From: Streptomyces mirabilis
GTDB lineage: Bacteria > Actinomycetota > Actinomycetes > Streptomycetales > Streptomycetaceae
Length of the DNA stretch: 64,000 nt
Direction of reading: 5' to 3'
Assembly: GCF_018310535.1 (NCBI RefSeq)
Contig: NZ_CP074102.1
Location: 4,712,001-4,776,000, forward strand
In this document: positions 1 to 8,868 of the stretch, in pieces
Position numbering within the stretch: position 1 is the stretch's first letter
Layout: each line of letters begins with the position of its first letter
Notes under the pieces: model-generated
The model's input: the letters and a program-made list of their open reading frames with translations, nothing else
The model's database searches: none
What the model was told of the DNA's origin: nothing
Made by a program: the position numbers and the translations under genes

Positions 1-86
1 TGGTCATCGCCGCGAGCATGGGGGCGGTACGGACGCAGGTGGGGCGGGGCAGGGCGAAGAACGTCGGGTCGGTCGGTTCCGTCCGT

Positions 87-707
87 TCAGCCGACTCGGC
101 CCGGTCCGTCGACTCGGTCGAGGGGGCGTAGCAGCCGGAGGATCATCTCCACCGTCCGCTCGACGGGGCGGGCGCGTGCCGTGGCGCCGAACAGCAGCGT
201 GCGGGTCAGGACGGCGCCCAGCAGCATGTCGAACACGTCGTCAGGGTCCACGGTGGGGTCGACGGTCCCGGGTGGCGCGGCGCGCAGGATGTCCAGGAAG
301 TGCGGTCGCGCCGACATGCGCACGTACACCTCCGGAGGGCCGGTCCGGTCCGACGTCTGGTGGTGCGCGAGCAGGCCGGCGGCGGCCGCGCGGGCCGCGG
401 GTGTGCTGAAGGCCGCCAAGTAGGCACGGATGAACCGGCGTAGATCGCGCGGGAGATCCCCCGTCGGCCGCACGCTCAGCGGGCTGAGCCCGGGGAACGT
501 GGCCTCCTCGATCAGCTCGATCCGGGACGGCCAGCGGCGGTAGATCGCGGAGGCGTGCACGCCGGAGTGTTCGGCGACCGCCTGGATCGTCGTCGCGTCG
601 AAGCCGCGCTGGACGAGCAGTTCGCGCGCCGCCGCGAGGGCCCGTTCGTTGATGCTCGTGTCCCGGGGACGACCGGGGCGGCGGCGCGGCTCTGTCATGG
701 CGGACAT
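87..707 (-). CDS. TetR/AcrR family transcriptional regulator
   Basis: This encodes a 206-residue DNA-binding repressor of the TetR type. The N-terminal basic stretch (RRRPGRPRD) is followed by a classic TetR helix-turn-helix (TTIQAVAEHSGVHASAIYRR at about residues 40-60), then a ligand-binding helical domain (GDLPRDLRRFIRAYLAAF and the MLLGAVLTRTLLFG helix near the C-terminus). An upstream in-frame start at 737 exists, but a TATAAT hexamer on this strand (736-741) overlaps it, so the ATG at 705-707 (MSAMTEP) or at 696-698 (MTEP) is more likely. It is divergent from the broken SnoaL-like gene at 829, which it may once have controlled. The ligand cannot be told from the sequence. Confidence 0.9.
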   Translation of the reverse strand: MSAMTEPRRRPGRPRDTSINERALAAARELLVQRGFDATTIQAVAEHSGVHASAIYRRWPSRIELIEEATFPGLSPLSVRPTGDLPRDLRRFIRAYLAAFSTPAARAAAAGLLAHHQTSDRTGPPEVYVRMSARPHFLDILRAAPPGTVDPTVDPDDVFDMLLGAVLTRTLLFGATARARPVERTVEMILRLLRPLDRVDGPGRVG

Positions 708-735
708 CGTAATGACCGGCCGTTCACGGCAGGCC

Positions 736-741
736 ATTATA
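736..741 (-). promoter_or_regulatory. Consensus TATAAT -10 hexamer for the TetR gene
   Basis: Read on the minus strand this is a perfect TATAAT, unusual in such GC-rich DNA. I see no good -35 hexamer at 16-18 bp. It lies about 29 bp upstream of the ATG at 707 and overlaps the only longer in-frame start, which argues for the shorter protein. Confidence 0.5.
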
Positions 742-828
742 GGAGGGCCTCTTCTGTAAATGTCGTTGCGTCGCTACAGTCCGAGTGGGGATCCGGGCAG
801 GGATCCGCGTGGGGAAGGGCTGTGACGG

Positions 829-1346
829 ATGACCGAGACCGAAGAGCTGCGCGCCACCGCCGAGTTACTGGCGGCCAAGGTCCACGCCCCGGAGGACCAG
901 GTCGAGATCATGCAGCTCGTCGCCCAGTACGGGCCCGCCGTCGACAGCGGATCCGGCGAGGCCGCGGCGGACCTCTGGGCCGAGGACGGCGTCTTCGACG
1001 CGGTCCCGCACCTGCGGATGGAGGGCCGGAAGGGCGTCCTCGGATGGTCCACGGCGCCGGTCACCAGAGCGTGATCCACAACGGCTGCGGCCACGTCCTG
1101 ACCGTGCCGCACATCGTCGTCGACGGCGACCGGGCCACCGGCCGCGGCCACGCGCTGCACCTCCGCTGGGACGCCGACGCCGGCCGCTTCTGGGTGTTCC
1201 AGGTCTCCGCGAACACCTGGCGTTGGGTGCGCACTCCGCAGGGCTGGCGCATCGCCGAGCGGATCAACGCCAACCTCGACGCAACCGAGGGACCTCGCGC
1301 GATGCTCGCGCAGCCCGCAGACCGGGTCCACCAGGAGGCGGAGTGA
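829..1346 (+). pseudogene. Frameshifted SnoaL-like (NTF2-fold) protein
   Basis: Two adjacent reading frames together make one SnoaL-like polypeptide. The first frame starts at ATG 829 (MTETEELRATAELL) and carries the family N-terminus (QLVAQYGPAVDSG, LWAEDGVFDAVPH) to about codon GGA at 1042-1044, then stops at 1072-1074. The second frame continues from about 1044 with MVHGAGHQSVIHNGCGHVL, WVFQVSANTWRW and WRIAERINANLD, ending at 1346. The join is a one-base shift near 1041-1046. SnoaL-like proteins are cone-shaped alpha+beta hydratases, isomerases or cyclases of small substrates. It is either a real pseudogene or a one-base sequencing error; the remnant immediately downstream makes real decay plausible. 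Confidence 0.75.
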
Positions 1347-1429
1347 GGATCGGACTGATCGGGCCGGGCCGGATGGGCCGCCCGATGGCGTCTTCCGCTC
1401 CCTGTAGTCCGCGCGGGGCGCCTTCCTGA
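1343..1429 (+). pseudogene. N-terminal remnant of a 6PGDH/3-hydroxyisobutyrate dehydrogenase-like gene
   Basis: GTG at 1343 overlaps the TGA of the preceding frame and has a strong ribosome site (AGGAGG at about 1332). The first residues, VRIGLIGPGRMGRPMA, match the opening Rossmann strand and GxGxMGxPM signature of beta-hydroxyacid dehydrogenases. After about 17 residues the similarity ends and the frame stops at 1429, whereas the family is close to 290 residues. I read this as the 5' end of a deleted gene, originally translationally coupled to the SnoaL-like gene. Confidence 0.6.
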
Positions 1430-1477
1430 AGCCCGCGCGGGACATCTGCTTGTGGTCGGCGCAGCACATCAATTAAT

Positions 1478-1491
1478 GCAAGCATGCTTGC
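1478..1491. promoter_or_regulatory. 14-bp perfect palindrome, probable operator of the downstream operon
   Basis: GCAAGCATGCTTGC is perfectly symmetrical and sits in an AT-richer patch (1471-1500) about 115-125 bp ahead of the GTG of the first gene of the 1.6-11.9 kb operon. The size and symmetry suit a TetR-family repressor. The operon ends in its own TetR gene (11204), so autoregulated control of the operon through this site is a reasonable inference. Confidence 0.5.
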
Positions 1492-1603
1492 TTGTTTCTG
1501 TGCCCGCTGCCATGCTCCAGAGCGCACCGCGAAAGACTCCGCACGCCCGCCGCGCATCGCCGCGCGCCGCCGCACACCGTCGTGCCCCGAGGGGAGCTCC
1601 ATC

Positions 1604-2398
1604 GTGTCCGACCCGTCGTCAGTGATCGACGATCTGCATCGGGAGAGCGAAGAACTCGACCTGCTGGTCAGGGACTTGGCGGAGGGCCGCTGGGCACTCG
1701 CCACTCCCGCCGCCGGCTGGACCGTCGCTCACCAGATCGCCCACCTGGCCTGGACGGACCGTTCCGCCCTGCTCGCCGTGACGGACGCCGAGGCCTTCGC
1801 CAAGGAGGTCGAGAAGGCGATGGCCTCGCCCGGCGGATTCGTGGACGAGGGCGCGGAGGAAGGGGCGCTGCTGCCGCCCGCGACACTGCTCGCCGACTGG
1901 CGGTCGGGACGAAAGGCGCTGGAGGAGGCCCTTCGGGCGGCCCCCACAGGCATCCGATTTCCCTGGTACGGCCCGCCCATGTCGGTCGCCTCCATGGCCA
2001 CCGGCCGCCTGATGGAGACCTGGGCCCACGGCCAGGACGTGGCGGACGCGCTGGGTGTGGCGCGCACTCCCACCGACCGCCTGCGCCACGTGGCCCGCAT
2101 CGGCGTACGGGCCCGGGACTTCGCCTTCCACGTACGGGGACTCACGCCACCCGCCGGGGAGTTCCGCGTCGAACTGCGTGGCCCGCAAGGCGAGTTGTGG
2201 ACCTACGGGCCCGAAGAGGCCCCCCAGCGAGTCACCGGCCCCGCCCTGGACTTCTGTCTCCTGGTCACCCAACGGGCCCACCGCGACGACCTCGCCGTAC
2301 GGGCGGACGGCCCCGATGCCGACCGCTGGCTGGACATCGCGCAGGCCTTCGCGGGGCCACCGGGACAGGGGCGCGAGTCCAAGGGAGACGCCAAGTGA
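1604..2398 (+). CDS. TIGR03084-type protein, DinB/maleylpyruvate isomerase-like fold
   Basis: A 264-residue protein of the DinB/MDMPI-like superfamily. The N-terminal four-helix region shows the family pattern ([35 protein letters not shown] with candidate metal-binding His residues, and [16 protein letters not shown]), followed by a C-terminal domain with [19 protein letters not shown] chose the GTG at 1604 because it has GAGGGG just upstream; a longer frame from 1484 would begin inside the promoter palindrome. It overlaps the next gene by 4 bp (GTGA). From memory this family sits at the head of AtuA/acyl-CoA carboxylase operons in actinomycetes; its reaction is unknown to me. Confidence 0.85.
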   Translation: MSDPSSVIDDLHRESEELDLLVRDLAEGRWALATPAAGWTVAHQIAHLAWTDRSALLAVTDAEAFAKEVEKAMASPGGFVDEGAEEGALLPPATLLADWRSGRKALEEALRAAPTGIRFPWYGPPMSVASMATGRLMETWAHGQDVADALGVARTPTDRLRHVARIGVRARDFAFHVRGLTPPAGEFRVELRGPQGELWTYGPEEAPQRVTGPALDFCLLVTQRAHRDDLAVRADGPDADRWLDIAQAFAGPPGQGRESKGDAK

Positions 2399-4092
2399 CC
2401 GTCGCGCCCCTCCGTATAGGCAACGCCTCCGGCTTCTACGGCGACCGCTTCGACGCGATGCGCGAGATGCTCACCGGCGGCCCCCTGGACGTTCTCACCG
2501 GCGACTATCTCGCCGAACTGACCATGCTCATCCTCGGCCGCGACCGCCTCAAGAACCCCTCCGGCGGCTACGCCCGCACCTTCCTGGGCCAGTTGGAGGA
2601 ATGCCTCGGCCTCGCGCTCGAGCGGGGCGTGCGGATCGTGGCGAACGCGGGCGGTCTCAACCCCGCCGGACTCGCCGACGCCGTACGGCAGTTGGCCGAC
2701 CGTCTCGGCATACCGGCGCGCGTCGCCCACGTCGAGGGCGACGACCTGACCGCCGGCCACCCCAGGAGCCTCGCCGCGCACGCCTACCTCGGCGGTGCCG
2801 GGATCGCCGCCTGTCTGCGTGAGGGCGCGGACATCGTGGTGACCGGGCGGGTCACGGACGCGGCGCTGGTCACCGGGCCCGCCGTCGCCCACTTCGGCTG
2901 GGCGCCGGACGCGTACGACCGCCTCGCCGGCGCCGTCGTCGCCGGTCACGTCCTGGAATGCGGCACCCAGGCCACCGGCGGCAACTACGCCTTCTTCACC
3001 GACCACGACCCGACACGCCTTCGCCACCCCGGCTTCCCGCTCGCCGAACTCCACGAGGACGGCACCAGCGTCATCACCAAACACGACGGCACCGGCGGCC
3101 TCGTGGACATCGGCACGGTCACCGCGCAACTCCTGTACGAGACCTCCGGCGCCCGGTACGCGGGCCCCGACGTCACCGCCCGCCTCGACTCGGTCCGCCT
3201 CACCCAGGAAGCCCCCGACCGCGTCCGCATCTCCGGTGTACGCGGCGAGGCCCCGCCCCCCACCCTCAAGGTCGGCCTCAACCGCCTCGGCGGCTACCGC
3301 AACGAAGTCGTCTTCGTCCTCACCGGCCTCGACATCGAGGCGAAGGCCGCCCTCGTCCGGGACCAGATGGAAGCCGCGCTGGATGCCGCGAAGTCCCGCC
3401 CCTCCGAGGTCCGCTGGGACCTCGCCCGCACCGACCACCCCGACGCTCCCACGGAGGAGACCGCGAGCGCCCTCCTGCGCCTCGTCGTACGCGACCGGGA
3501 CCAGGACGCGGTGGGCCGCACCCTCAGCGGCGCCGCCATCGAACTCGCGCTGGCCAGCTACCCCGGCTTCCACGTGATCGCGCCGCCGGGAAAGGGCTCC
3601 CCGTACGGGGTCTTCGAGGACGTGTACGTCCCTCAGGACTCCGTGGAGCACGTGGCGGTCCTCCATGACGGGCGCCGGGTACCGGTCGCTTCGGCCATCG
3701 ACACCCTCGCACTCGAACCCGCGCCCGAGTCCGCCCTGCCCGAACCGCTCCCTCCGGGGCCGACGAGACGCGCTCCTCTTGGTGTGGTCGCGGGTGCGCG
3801 CAGCGGGGACAAGGGCGGGAACGCGAATGTCGGGGTGTGGGTGAGATCGGATGACGCGTGGTGCTGGTTGGTTCATCAGCTGACAGCTGACAGATTTCAG
3901 AATCTGATAACTGAAAGCTGTCATCTGAAAGTTGTCCGTCACACTCTGCCGAACCTCCGCGCCCTCAACTTCGTCGTCGAAGGAATCCTCGGCGAAGGCG
4001 TCGCCTCCCAGCACCGCTTCGACCCTCAGGCCAAGGCCCTGGGCGAATGGCTCCGCTCCCGCCACCTCGACATCCCGGAGGCCCTGCTGTGA
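2395..4092 (+). CDS. Acyclic terpene utilization AtuA-like protein
   Basis: A 565-residue protein of the AtuA (DUF1446) family, found with acyl-CoA carboxylases in citronellol/geraniol-type and other branched-chain catabolic operons; its exact reaction is not established. Family stretches visible are [64 protein letters not shown] and, near the end, [16 protein letters not shown] and [18 protein letters not shown]. Start GTG 2395 overlaps the previous stop; the stop overlaps the next start. Codons for residues about 492-516 are strikingly AT-rich and palindromic (see the 3871-3940 entry), yet the frame is intact. Confidence 0.9.
   Translation: MTVAPLRIGNASGFYGDRFDAMREMLTGGPLDVLTGDYLAELTMLILGRDRLKNPSGGYARTFLGQLEECLGLALERGVRIVANAGGLNPAGLADAVRQLADRLGIPARVAHVEGDDLTAGHPRSLAAHAYLGGAGIAACLREGADIVVTGRVTDAALVTGPAVAHFGWAPDAYDRLAGAVVAGHVLECGTQATGGNYAFFTDHDPTRLRHPGFPLAELHEDGTSVITKHDGTGGLVDIGTVTAQLLYETSGARYAGPDVTARLDSVRLTQEAPDRVRISGVRGEAPPPTLKVGLNRLGGYRNEVVFVLTGLDIEAKAALVRDQMEAALDAAKSRPSEVRWDLARTDHPDAPTEETASALLRLVVRDRDQDAVGRTLSGAAIELALASYPGFHVIAPPGKGSPYGVFEDVYVPQDSVEHVAVLHDGRRVPVASAIDTLALEPAPESALPEPLPPGPTRRAPLGVVAGARSGDKGGNANVGVWVRSDDAWCWLVHQLTADRFQNLITESCHLKVVRHTLPNLRALNFVVEGILGEGVASQHRFDPQAKALGEWLRSRHLDIPEALL
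3871..3940 (+). repeat. AT-rich palindromic island inside the AtuA-like CDS
   Basis: By my count only 30 of these 70 bases are G or C, inside a gene otherwise well above 70%. It holds a direct repeat of AGCTGAC (3878-3891), a perfect stem-loop CAGATT-TCAG-AATCTG (3891-3906) and further CTGA/TCAG inverted motifs up to about 3930. It encodes [20 protein letters not shown] in frame using codons rare in the neighbours (ATA, ACT, GAA, AAA). Confidence 0.7.
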
Positions 4093-5687
4093 CGGTCCTG
4101 GCGTCCGCTCTGGACACCGCCGCCCCCGATTACACCGCTCACCGCGAGGCCATGCTCGCCAAGCTCACCGAGCTTGACGCCGAGCACGCCAGGGCGCTCG
4201 CGGGCGGCGGCGAGAAGTACGTGGCCCGGCACCGCAAGCGCGGCAAGCTGCTCGCCCGTGAACGCATCGAGCTGCTGCTCGACCCCGACACACCGTTCCT
4301 GGAGCTGTCGCCGCTCGCGGCCTGGGGGAGCGAGTACGCGGTCGGCGCGTCGCTGGTGACCGGGATCGGGGTCGTCGAGGGCGTGGAGTGCCTGATCACC
4401 GCGAACGACCCGACCGTGCGGGGCGGCGCCAGCAACCCCTGGAGCCTGAAGAAGGCCCTGCGGGCCAACGACATCGCCCTGGCCAACCGGCTGCCCTGCA
4501 TCAGCCTGGTGGAGTCGGGCGGCGCCGATCTGCCGTCGCAGAAGGAGATCTTCATCCCCGGGGGAGCGATTTTCCGCGACCTCACCAGGTTGTCGGCGGC
4601 GGGGATCCCGACCGTCGCCGTCGTCTTCGGGAACTCCACCGCCGGAGGCGCGTACATCCCCGGCATGTCCGACCACGTGATCATGGTCAAGGAGCGGGCG
4701 AAGGTCTTCCTGGGCGGGCCGCCGCTGGTGAAGATGGCGACCGGCGAGGAGAGCGACGACGAGTCCCTGGGCGGCGCCGAGATGCACGCGCGCGTGTCGG
4801 GTCTCGCGGACTACTTCGCCGTCGACGAACAGGACGCCCTCCGTCAGGCCAGGCGCGTGGTCGCCCGGCTCAACCACCGCAAGGCGTTCGGCGATCCCGG
4901 TCCGGCCGCGCCCCCCAAGTACGACGAGGACGAGCTCCTGGGCATCGTCCCCGGCGACCTCCGACACCCCTTCGATCCGCGCGAGGTCATCGCCCGCGTC
5001 GTCGACGGCTCCGACTTCGACGAGTTCAAGCCCCTCTACGGGACGAGCCTCACGACCGGCTGGGCAACCCTCCACGGCTATCCCGTCGGCATCCTGGCCA
5101 ACGCCCGGGGAGTGCTGTTCAGCGCCGAGTCCCAGAAGGCCGCCCAGTTCATCCAGCTCGCCAACCAGCGCGACATCCCCCTTCTCTTCCTGCACAACAC
5201 CACCGGCTACATGGTCGGCAAGGAGTACGAGCAGGGCGGGATCATCAAGCACGGCGCGATGATGATCAACGCCGTCTCCAATTCGAAGGTCCCCCACCTG
5301 TCCGTCCTCATGGGGGCCTCCTACGGAGCCGGTCACTACGGCATGTGCGGGCGCGCCTACGACCCGCGCTTCCTGTTCGCCTGGCCCAGCGCCAAGTCCG
5401 CCGTCATGGGCCCCCAGCAGCTCGCGGGCGTCCTCTCGATCGTCGCCCGGCAGTCGGCCGCGGCCAAGGGGCAGCCCTACGACGAGGACGCCGACGCGGC
5501 CCTGCGCGCCATGGTGGAGCAGCAGATCGAGTCGGAGTCCCTGCCGATGTTCCTGTCCGGGCGGCTGTACGACGACGGGGTCATCGACCCCCGCGACACC
5601 CGCACCGTCCTCGGCCTGTGCCTGTCCGCGATCCACACGGCCCCCTATGAGGGTGCGCGCGGTGGCTTCGGCGTCTTCCGGATGTGA
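4089..5687 (+). CDS. Acyl-CoA carboxylase, carboxyltransferase (beta) subunit
   Basis: A 532-residue carboxyltransferase that moves CO2 from carboxybiotin to an acyl-CoA. It has both halves of the crotonase-fold carboxyltransferase: TVRGGASNPWSLKKALRAN, the oxyanion motif STAGGAYIPGMSDH near residue 182, and the second-half motif GASYGAGHYGMCGRAYDP near residue 410. Layout and the HNTTGYMVGKEYEQGGIIKHG segment resemble methylcrotonyl-/geranyl-type subunits more than acetyl-CoA ones, which fits an AtuA operon. The start is GTG 4089, overlapping the previous stop, with GGAG upstream. It works with the biotinylated alpha subunit immediately downstream. The substrate (branched or terpenoid acyl-CoA) is inferred from context. 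Confidence 0.93.
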   Translation: MTVLASALDTAAPDYTAHREAMLAKLTELDAEHARALAGGGEKYVARHRKRGKLLARERIELLLDPDTPFLELSPLAAWGSEYAVGASLVTGIGVVEGVECLITANDPTVRGGASNPWSLKKALRANDIALANRLPCISLVESGGADLPSQKEIFIPGGAIFRDLTRLSAAGIPTVAVVFGNSTAGGAYIPGMSDHVIMVKERAKVFLGGPPLVKMATGEESDDESLGGAEMHARVSGLADYFAVDEQDALRQARRVVARLNHRKAFGDPGPAAPPKYDEDELLGIVPGDLRHPFDPREVIARVVDGSDFDEFKPLYGTSLTTGWATLHGYPVGILANARGVLFSAESQKAAQFIQLANQRDIPLLFLHNTTGYMVGKEYEQGGIIKHGAMMINAVSNSKVPHLSVLMGASYGAGHYGMCGRAYDPRFLFAWPSAKSAVMGPQQLAGVLSIVARQSAAAKGQPYDEDADAALRAMVEQQIESESLPMFLSGRLYDDGVIDPRDTRTVLGLCLSAIHTAPYEGARGGFGVFRM

Positions 5688-5697
5688 GGTCTCCCCA

Positions 5698-7593
5698 GTG
5701 ACCAGCCCAACGACCAGCCCGACGACCAGCCCAGCGATCGGCCGGGTGATCGGCTCCGTCCTCGTGGCCAACCGGGGCGAGATCGCCTGCCGGGTCTTCC
5801 GCACCTGCCGTGAGGCGGGGATCCGGTCGGTCGCCGTGTACTCGGACGCCGACGAGAACGCCCTCCACACGCGTGTGGCCGACGAGGCGGTACGGCTGCC
5901 GGGGGCGGCGCCCTCGGACACGTACCTGCGCGGCGACCTGATCGTGAAGGCGGCCCTGAGCGCCGGCGCGGACGCCGTGCACCCCGGGTACGGCTTCCTC
6001 TCCGAGAACGCCGACTTCGCGCGGTCCGTCCTCGACGCGGGCCTCGTCTGGATCGGGCCGCCGCCCGAGGCCATCGAGGCGATGGCCTCCAAGACGCGCG
6101 CCAAGAAACTGATGGGTCTCGAACCGCTGGAGACGGTCACCGCCGCCGATCTCCCGGTGCTCGTCAAGGCGGCCGCGGGTGGCGGCGGCCGCGGCATGCG
6201 CGTCGTACGCGAACTCGACGCCCTCGACGCCGAACTGACCGCCGCCCGCGCCGAGGCCCTCAGCGCCTTCGGTGACGGTGAGGTCTTCGTCGAGCCCTAC
6301 GTAGAGGGCGGTCGGCATGTGGAAGTGCAGATCCTCGCCGACGCGCACGGCACGGTCTGGGCGCTCGGCACCCGCGACTGCTCCCTCCAGCGCCGCCACC
6401 AGAAGGTCGTCGAGGAGGCCCCGGCCCCCGGTCTCGGAGACCTGACGGAAACCCTCTACGACCTGTCCGTGCGGGCCGCCCGAGCCGTCGACTACGTGGG
6501 CGCGGGAACGGTCGAGTTCCTGGTCGCCGACGGCAAGGCCCACTTCCTGGAGATGAACACCCGACTCCAGGTCGAACACCCGGTGACGGAGGCGGTCTTC
6601 GGCGTCGATCTCGTCGCGCTCCAGATCCAGGTGGCGGAGGGCGCGGCGCTCGCGAACGACCCGCCACGCGCGCGTGGGCACGCGATCGAGGCCCGCCTGT
6701 ACGCCGAGGACCCGGCGCGGGCCTGGGCGCCGCAGACCGGCACCCTGCACCGCCTCGCCGTCCCGGAGGGCGTCCGCCTGGACACCGGTTACACCGACGG
6801 CGACCCGATCGGCGTCCACTACGACCCGATGCTGGCGAAGGTGATCGCGTACGCGCCCACGCGCGCGGAGGCCCTGCGCAAGCTGTCGGGTTCCCTGGAG
6901 CGGGCCGACGTCCACGGCCCGACGACCAACAGGGATCTGCTCGTACGCTCCTTGCGGCACCCGGAGTTCGCCGAGGCGCGCATGGACACCGGGTTCTACG
7001 AGCGCCACCTCGCCGCCCTCACGACGCCGGCCCCGGACCCGTACGCGCCCCTGGCGGCGGCCCTGGCGGACGCGCGGGGCCACTCCCGCTCCCGGTTCGG
7101 CGGCTGGCGCAACCTCCCCTCGCAACCCCAGGTCAAGCGCTACGACCTGGCCGGCACCGAGCACGAGGTGCGCTACCGGCACACCCGTGAGGGCCTCACG
7201 GCCGACGGGGTGCGTGTGGTGCACGCCGACGCCCGTCTCGTCGTACTCGAAGTGGACGGCGTACGGCGGAAGTTCGCGGTGACACGGTACGGCGACCAGG
7301 TGTTCGTGAACGCCACCGCCCTCACCGCCCTGCCCCGCTTCCCCGACCCCACCGCCCAGCAGGCCCCCGGCTCCCTCCTGGCCCCCATGCCCGGAACCGT
7401 CGTCCGCGTCGCCGAGGGACTGGCCACGGGAGCCGCCGTACGGGCCGGAGAGCCCCTCCTGTGGCTGGAGGCGATGAAGATGGAACACAAGATCTCCGCG
7501 CCGGCGGCAGGCACGCTCACGGCCCTCCACGCCATCCCCGGCCAACAGGTCGAGGTCGGGACCTTGTTGGCAGTCGTAGATCCAACTCTGTGA
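5698..7593 (+). CDS. Acyl-CoA carboxylase alpha subunit (biotin carboxylase + BCCP)
   Basis: A 631-residue alpha subunit that carboxylates its own biotin with ATP and bicarbonate. In order: biotin carboxylase N-domain (VLVANRGEIACRVFRTCREAGI), ATP-grasp with the glycine-rich loop AAAGGGGRGMRVV near residue 157, EMNTRLQVEHPVTE near 284, and a C-terminal biotinyl domain with LEAMKMEHKIS near 590, the lysine being the biotin site. After SKTRAKKLM (about residue 135) the usual AGVPV-type segment is shorter than I expect, by perhaps 5-8 residues. GTG 5698 follows a GTGAGG site; the first residues are a Thr-Ser-Pro repeat from in-frame ACC-AGC-CC repeats. It follows the beta subunit by 10 bp and must pair with it. 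Confidence 0.93.
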   Translation: MTSPTTSPTTSPAIGRVIGSVLVANRGEIACRVFRTCREAGIRSVAVYSDADENALHTRVADEAVRLPGAAPSDTYLRGDLIVKAALSAGADAVHPGYGFLSENADFARSVLDAGLVWIGPPPEAIEAMASKTRAKKLMGLEPLETVTAADLPVLVKAAAGGGGRGMRVVRELDALDAELTAARAEALSAFGDGEVFVEPYVEGGRHVEVQILADAHGTVWALGTRDCSLQRRHQKVVEEAPAPGLGDLTETLYDLSVRAARAVDYVGAGTVEFLVADGKAHFLEMNTRLQVEHPVTEAVFGVDLVALQIQVAEGAALANDPPRARGHAIEARLYAEDPARAWAPQTGTLHRLAVPEGVRLDTGYTDGDPIGVHYDPMLAKVIAYAPTRAEALRKLSGSLERADVHGPTTNRDLLVRSLRHPEFAEARMDTGFYERHLAALTTPAPDPYAPLAAALADARGHSRSRFGGWRNLPSQPQVKRYDLAGTEHEVRYRHTREGLTADGVRVVHADARLVVLEVDGVRRKFAVTRYGDQVFVNATALTALPRFPDPTAQQAPGSLLAPMPGTVVRVAEGLATGAAVRAGEPLLWLEAMKMEHKISAPAAGTLTALHAIPGQQVEVGTLLAVVDPTL

Positions 7594-7598
7594 GAAGA

Positions 7599-7675
7599 GC
7601 GCCCCGTCAGGGGCGCGGGGCTGTCACATCATGCGGCTTCGCCGCATGGGCGCGACCAGCCACATACAACCCGCA
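7599..7675 (+). repeat. REP-like dispersed Streptomyces repeat
   Basis: This contains the hairpin GCGCCCC-GTCA-GGGGCGC (7599-7616), a second hairpin ATGCGGC-TTC-GCCGCAT, and then GGGCGCGACCAGCCACA. Related blocks recur at 23953-24000, 31380-31460 and 45628-45660. Lying inside the operon between the carboxylase and the dehydrogenase, it could act as a processing or partial-termination element. Confidence 0.7.
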
Positions 7676-7701
7676 CTTTTCGTACTCAGCAGGAGGCCCC
7701 C

Positions 7702-8835
7702 ATGAGCCCCGCAACAGAGACCGAAGAACACAAGGCCCTCCGATCCGCCGTGGCCGCCCTCGGCAAACGCCACGGCCGCGACTACGACATCAACGCCCTC
7801 TGGTCCGAGGCGGCCAAGCTCGGCTACCTCGGCGTCAACCTGCCGGAGGCCTACGGTGGCGGGGGCGGCGGCATAGCCGAACTCTCCATCGTCCTGGAAG
7901 AACTCGGCGCCGCGGGCTGCCCCCTCCTGATGATGGTCGTGTCGCCGGCGATCTGCGGCACGGTGATCGCCCGCTTCGGCACGGACGCCCAGAAGCAGGA
8001 GTGGCTTCCGGCCCTGGCCGACGGCACCCGCACCATGGCCTTCGGCATCACCGAACCCGACGCGGGTTCCAACTCGCACCGCATCACCACCACCGCCCGC
8101 CGGGACGGCGCCGACTGGCTCCTCAGCGGCCGCAAGGTGTTCATCTCCGGCGTCGACATCGCGGACGCCACCCTCATCGTGGGGCGCACGGAGGACGCGC
8201 GGACGGGCCGCCTCAAGCCCTGCCTGTTCATCGTCCCGCGCGACGCCGACGGCTTCGGGCGGCGCCGGATCGACATGGAACTCCACAGCGCGGAGAAGCA
8301 GTTCGAGCTGACCCTCGACGACGTGCGGCTGCCCGCCGACGCGCTCGTCGGAGACGAGGACGCGGGCCTGCTGCAGCTCTTCGCGGGACTCAACCCCGAG
8401 CGGGTGATGACGGCCGCGTTCGCGATCGGCATGGGCCGCTACGCGCTCTCCAGGGCCGTCGAGTACGCCCGCGAGCGCACCGTCTGGAAGGCGCCCATCG
8501 GCGCCCACCAGGCCGTCGCCCACCCCCTCGCACAGGCCCACATCGACCTCGAACTCGCCCGCCTGATGATGCAGAAGGCGGCGTACCTGTACGACTCCGG
8601 GGACGACGTCGCCGCAGGTGAGGCCGCCAACATGGCCAAGTACGCGGCGGGCGAGGCCTGCGTGAGGGCGGTCGACCAGTCCGTGCACACCCTCGGCGGC
8701 AACGGCCTCACCCGCGAATTCGGCCTCGCCTCGTTGATAACGGCCTCGCGCGTGGCTCGTATTGCTCCGGTGAGCCGGGAGATGATTCTCAACTACGTCT
8801 CCCATCAGACCCTGGGCCTGCCCAAGTCGTACTAG
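7702..8835 (+). CDS. Acyl-CoA dehydrogenase
   Basis: A 377-residue FAD enzyme that introduces an alpha,beta double bond into an acyl-CoA. Family marks are GYLGVNLPEAYGGGGGG, AFGITEPDAGSNSHRI, WLLSGRKVFISGVDIAD, the C-terminal VDQSVHTLGGNGLTREFGLA and the final helix VARIAPVSREMILNYVSHQTLGLPK with the expected glutamate. The ATG at 7702 has AGGAGG 8 bp upstream. It is separated from the carboxylase genes by a REP-like repeat and from the ligase by 33 bp. In the operon it should act after activation of the acid by the ligase. Confidence 0.93.
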   Translation: MSPATETEEHKALRSAVAALGKRHGRDYDINALWSEAAKLGYLGVNLPEAYGGGGGGIAELSIVLEELGAAGCPLLMMVVSPAICGTVIARFGTDAQKQEWLPALADGTRTMAFGITEPDAGSNSHRITTTARRDGADWLLSGRKVFISGVDIADATLIVGRTEDARTGRLKPCLFIVPRDADGFGRRRIDMELHSAEKQFELTLDDVRLPADALVGDEDAGLLQLFAGLNPERVMTAAFAIGMGRYALSRAVEYARERTVWKAPIGAHQAVAHPLAQAHIDLELARLMMQKAAYLYDSGDDVAAGEAANMAKYAAGEACVRAVDQSVHTLGGNGLTREFGLASLITASRVARIAPVSREMILNYVSHQTLGLPKSY

Positions 8836-8868
8836 CCCGTTGCTCCACGAGCCGCTCTAGGAGGAACC

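Noticed and set aside
3871..3940. Insertion sequence in the AtuA-like gene
   Set aside because: Too short, frame preserved, and no target duplication or transposase.
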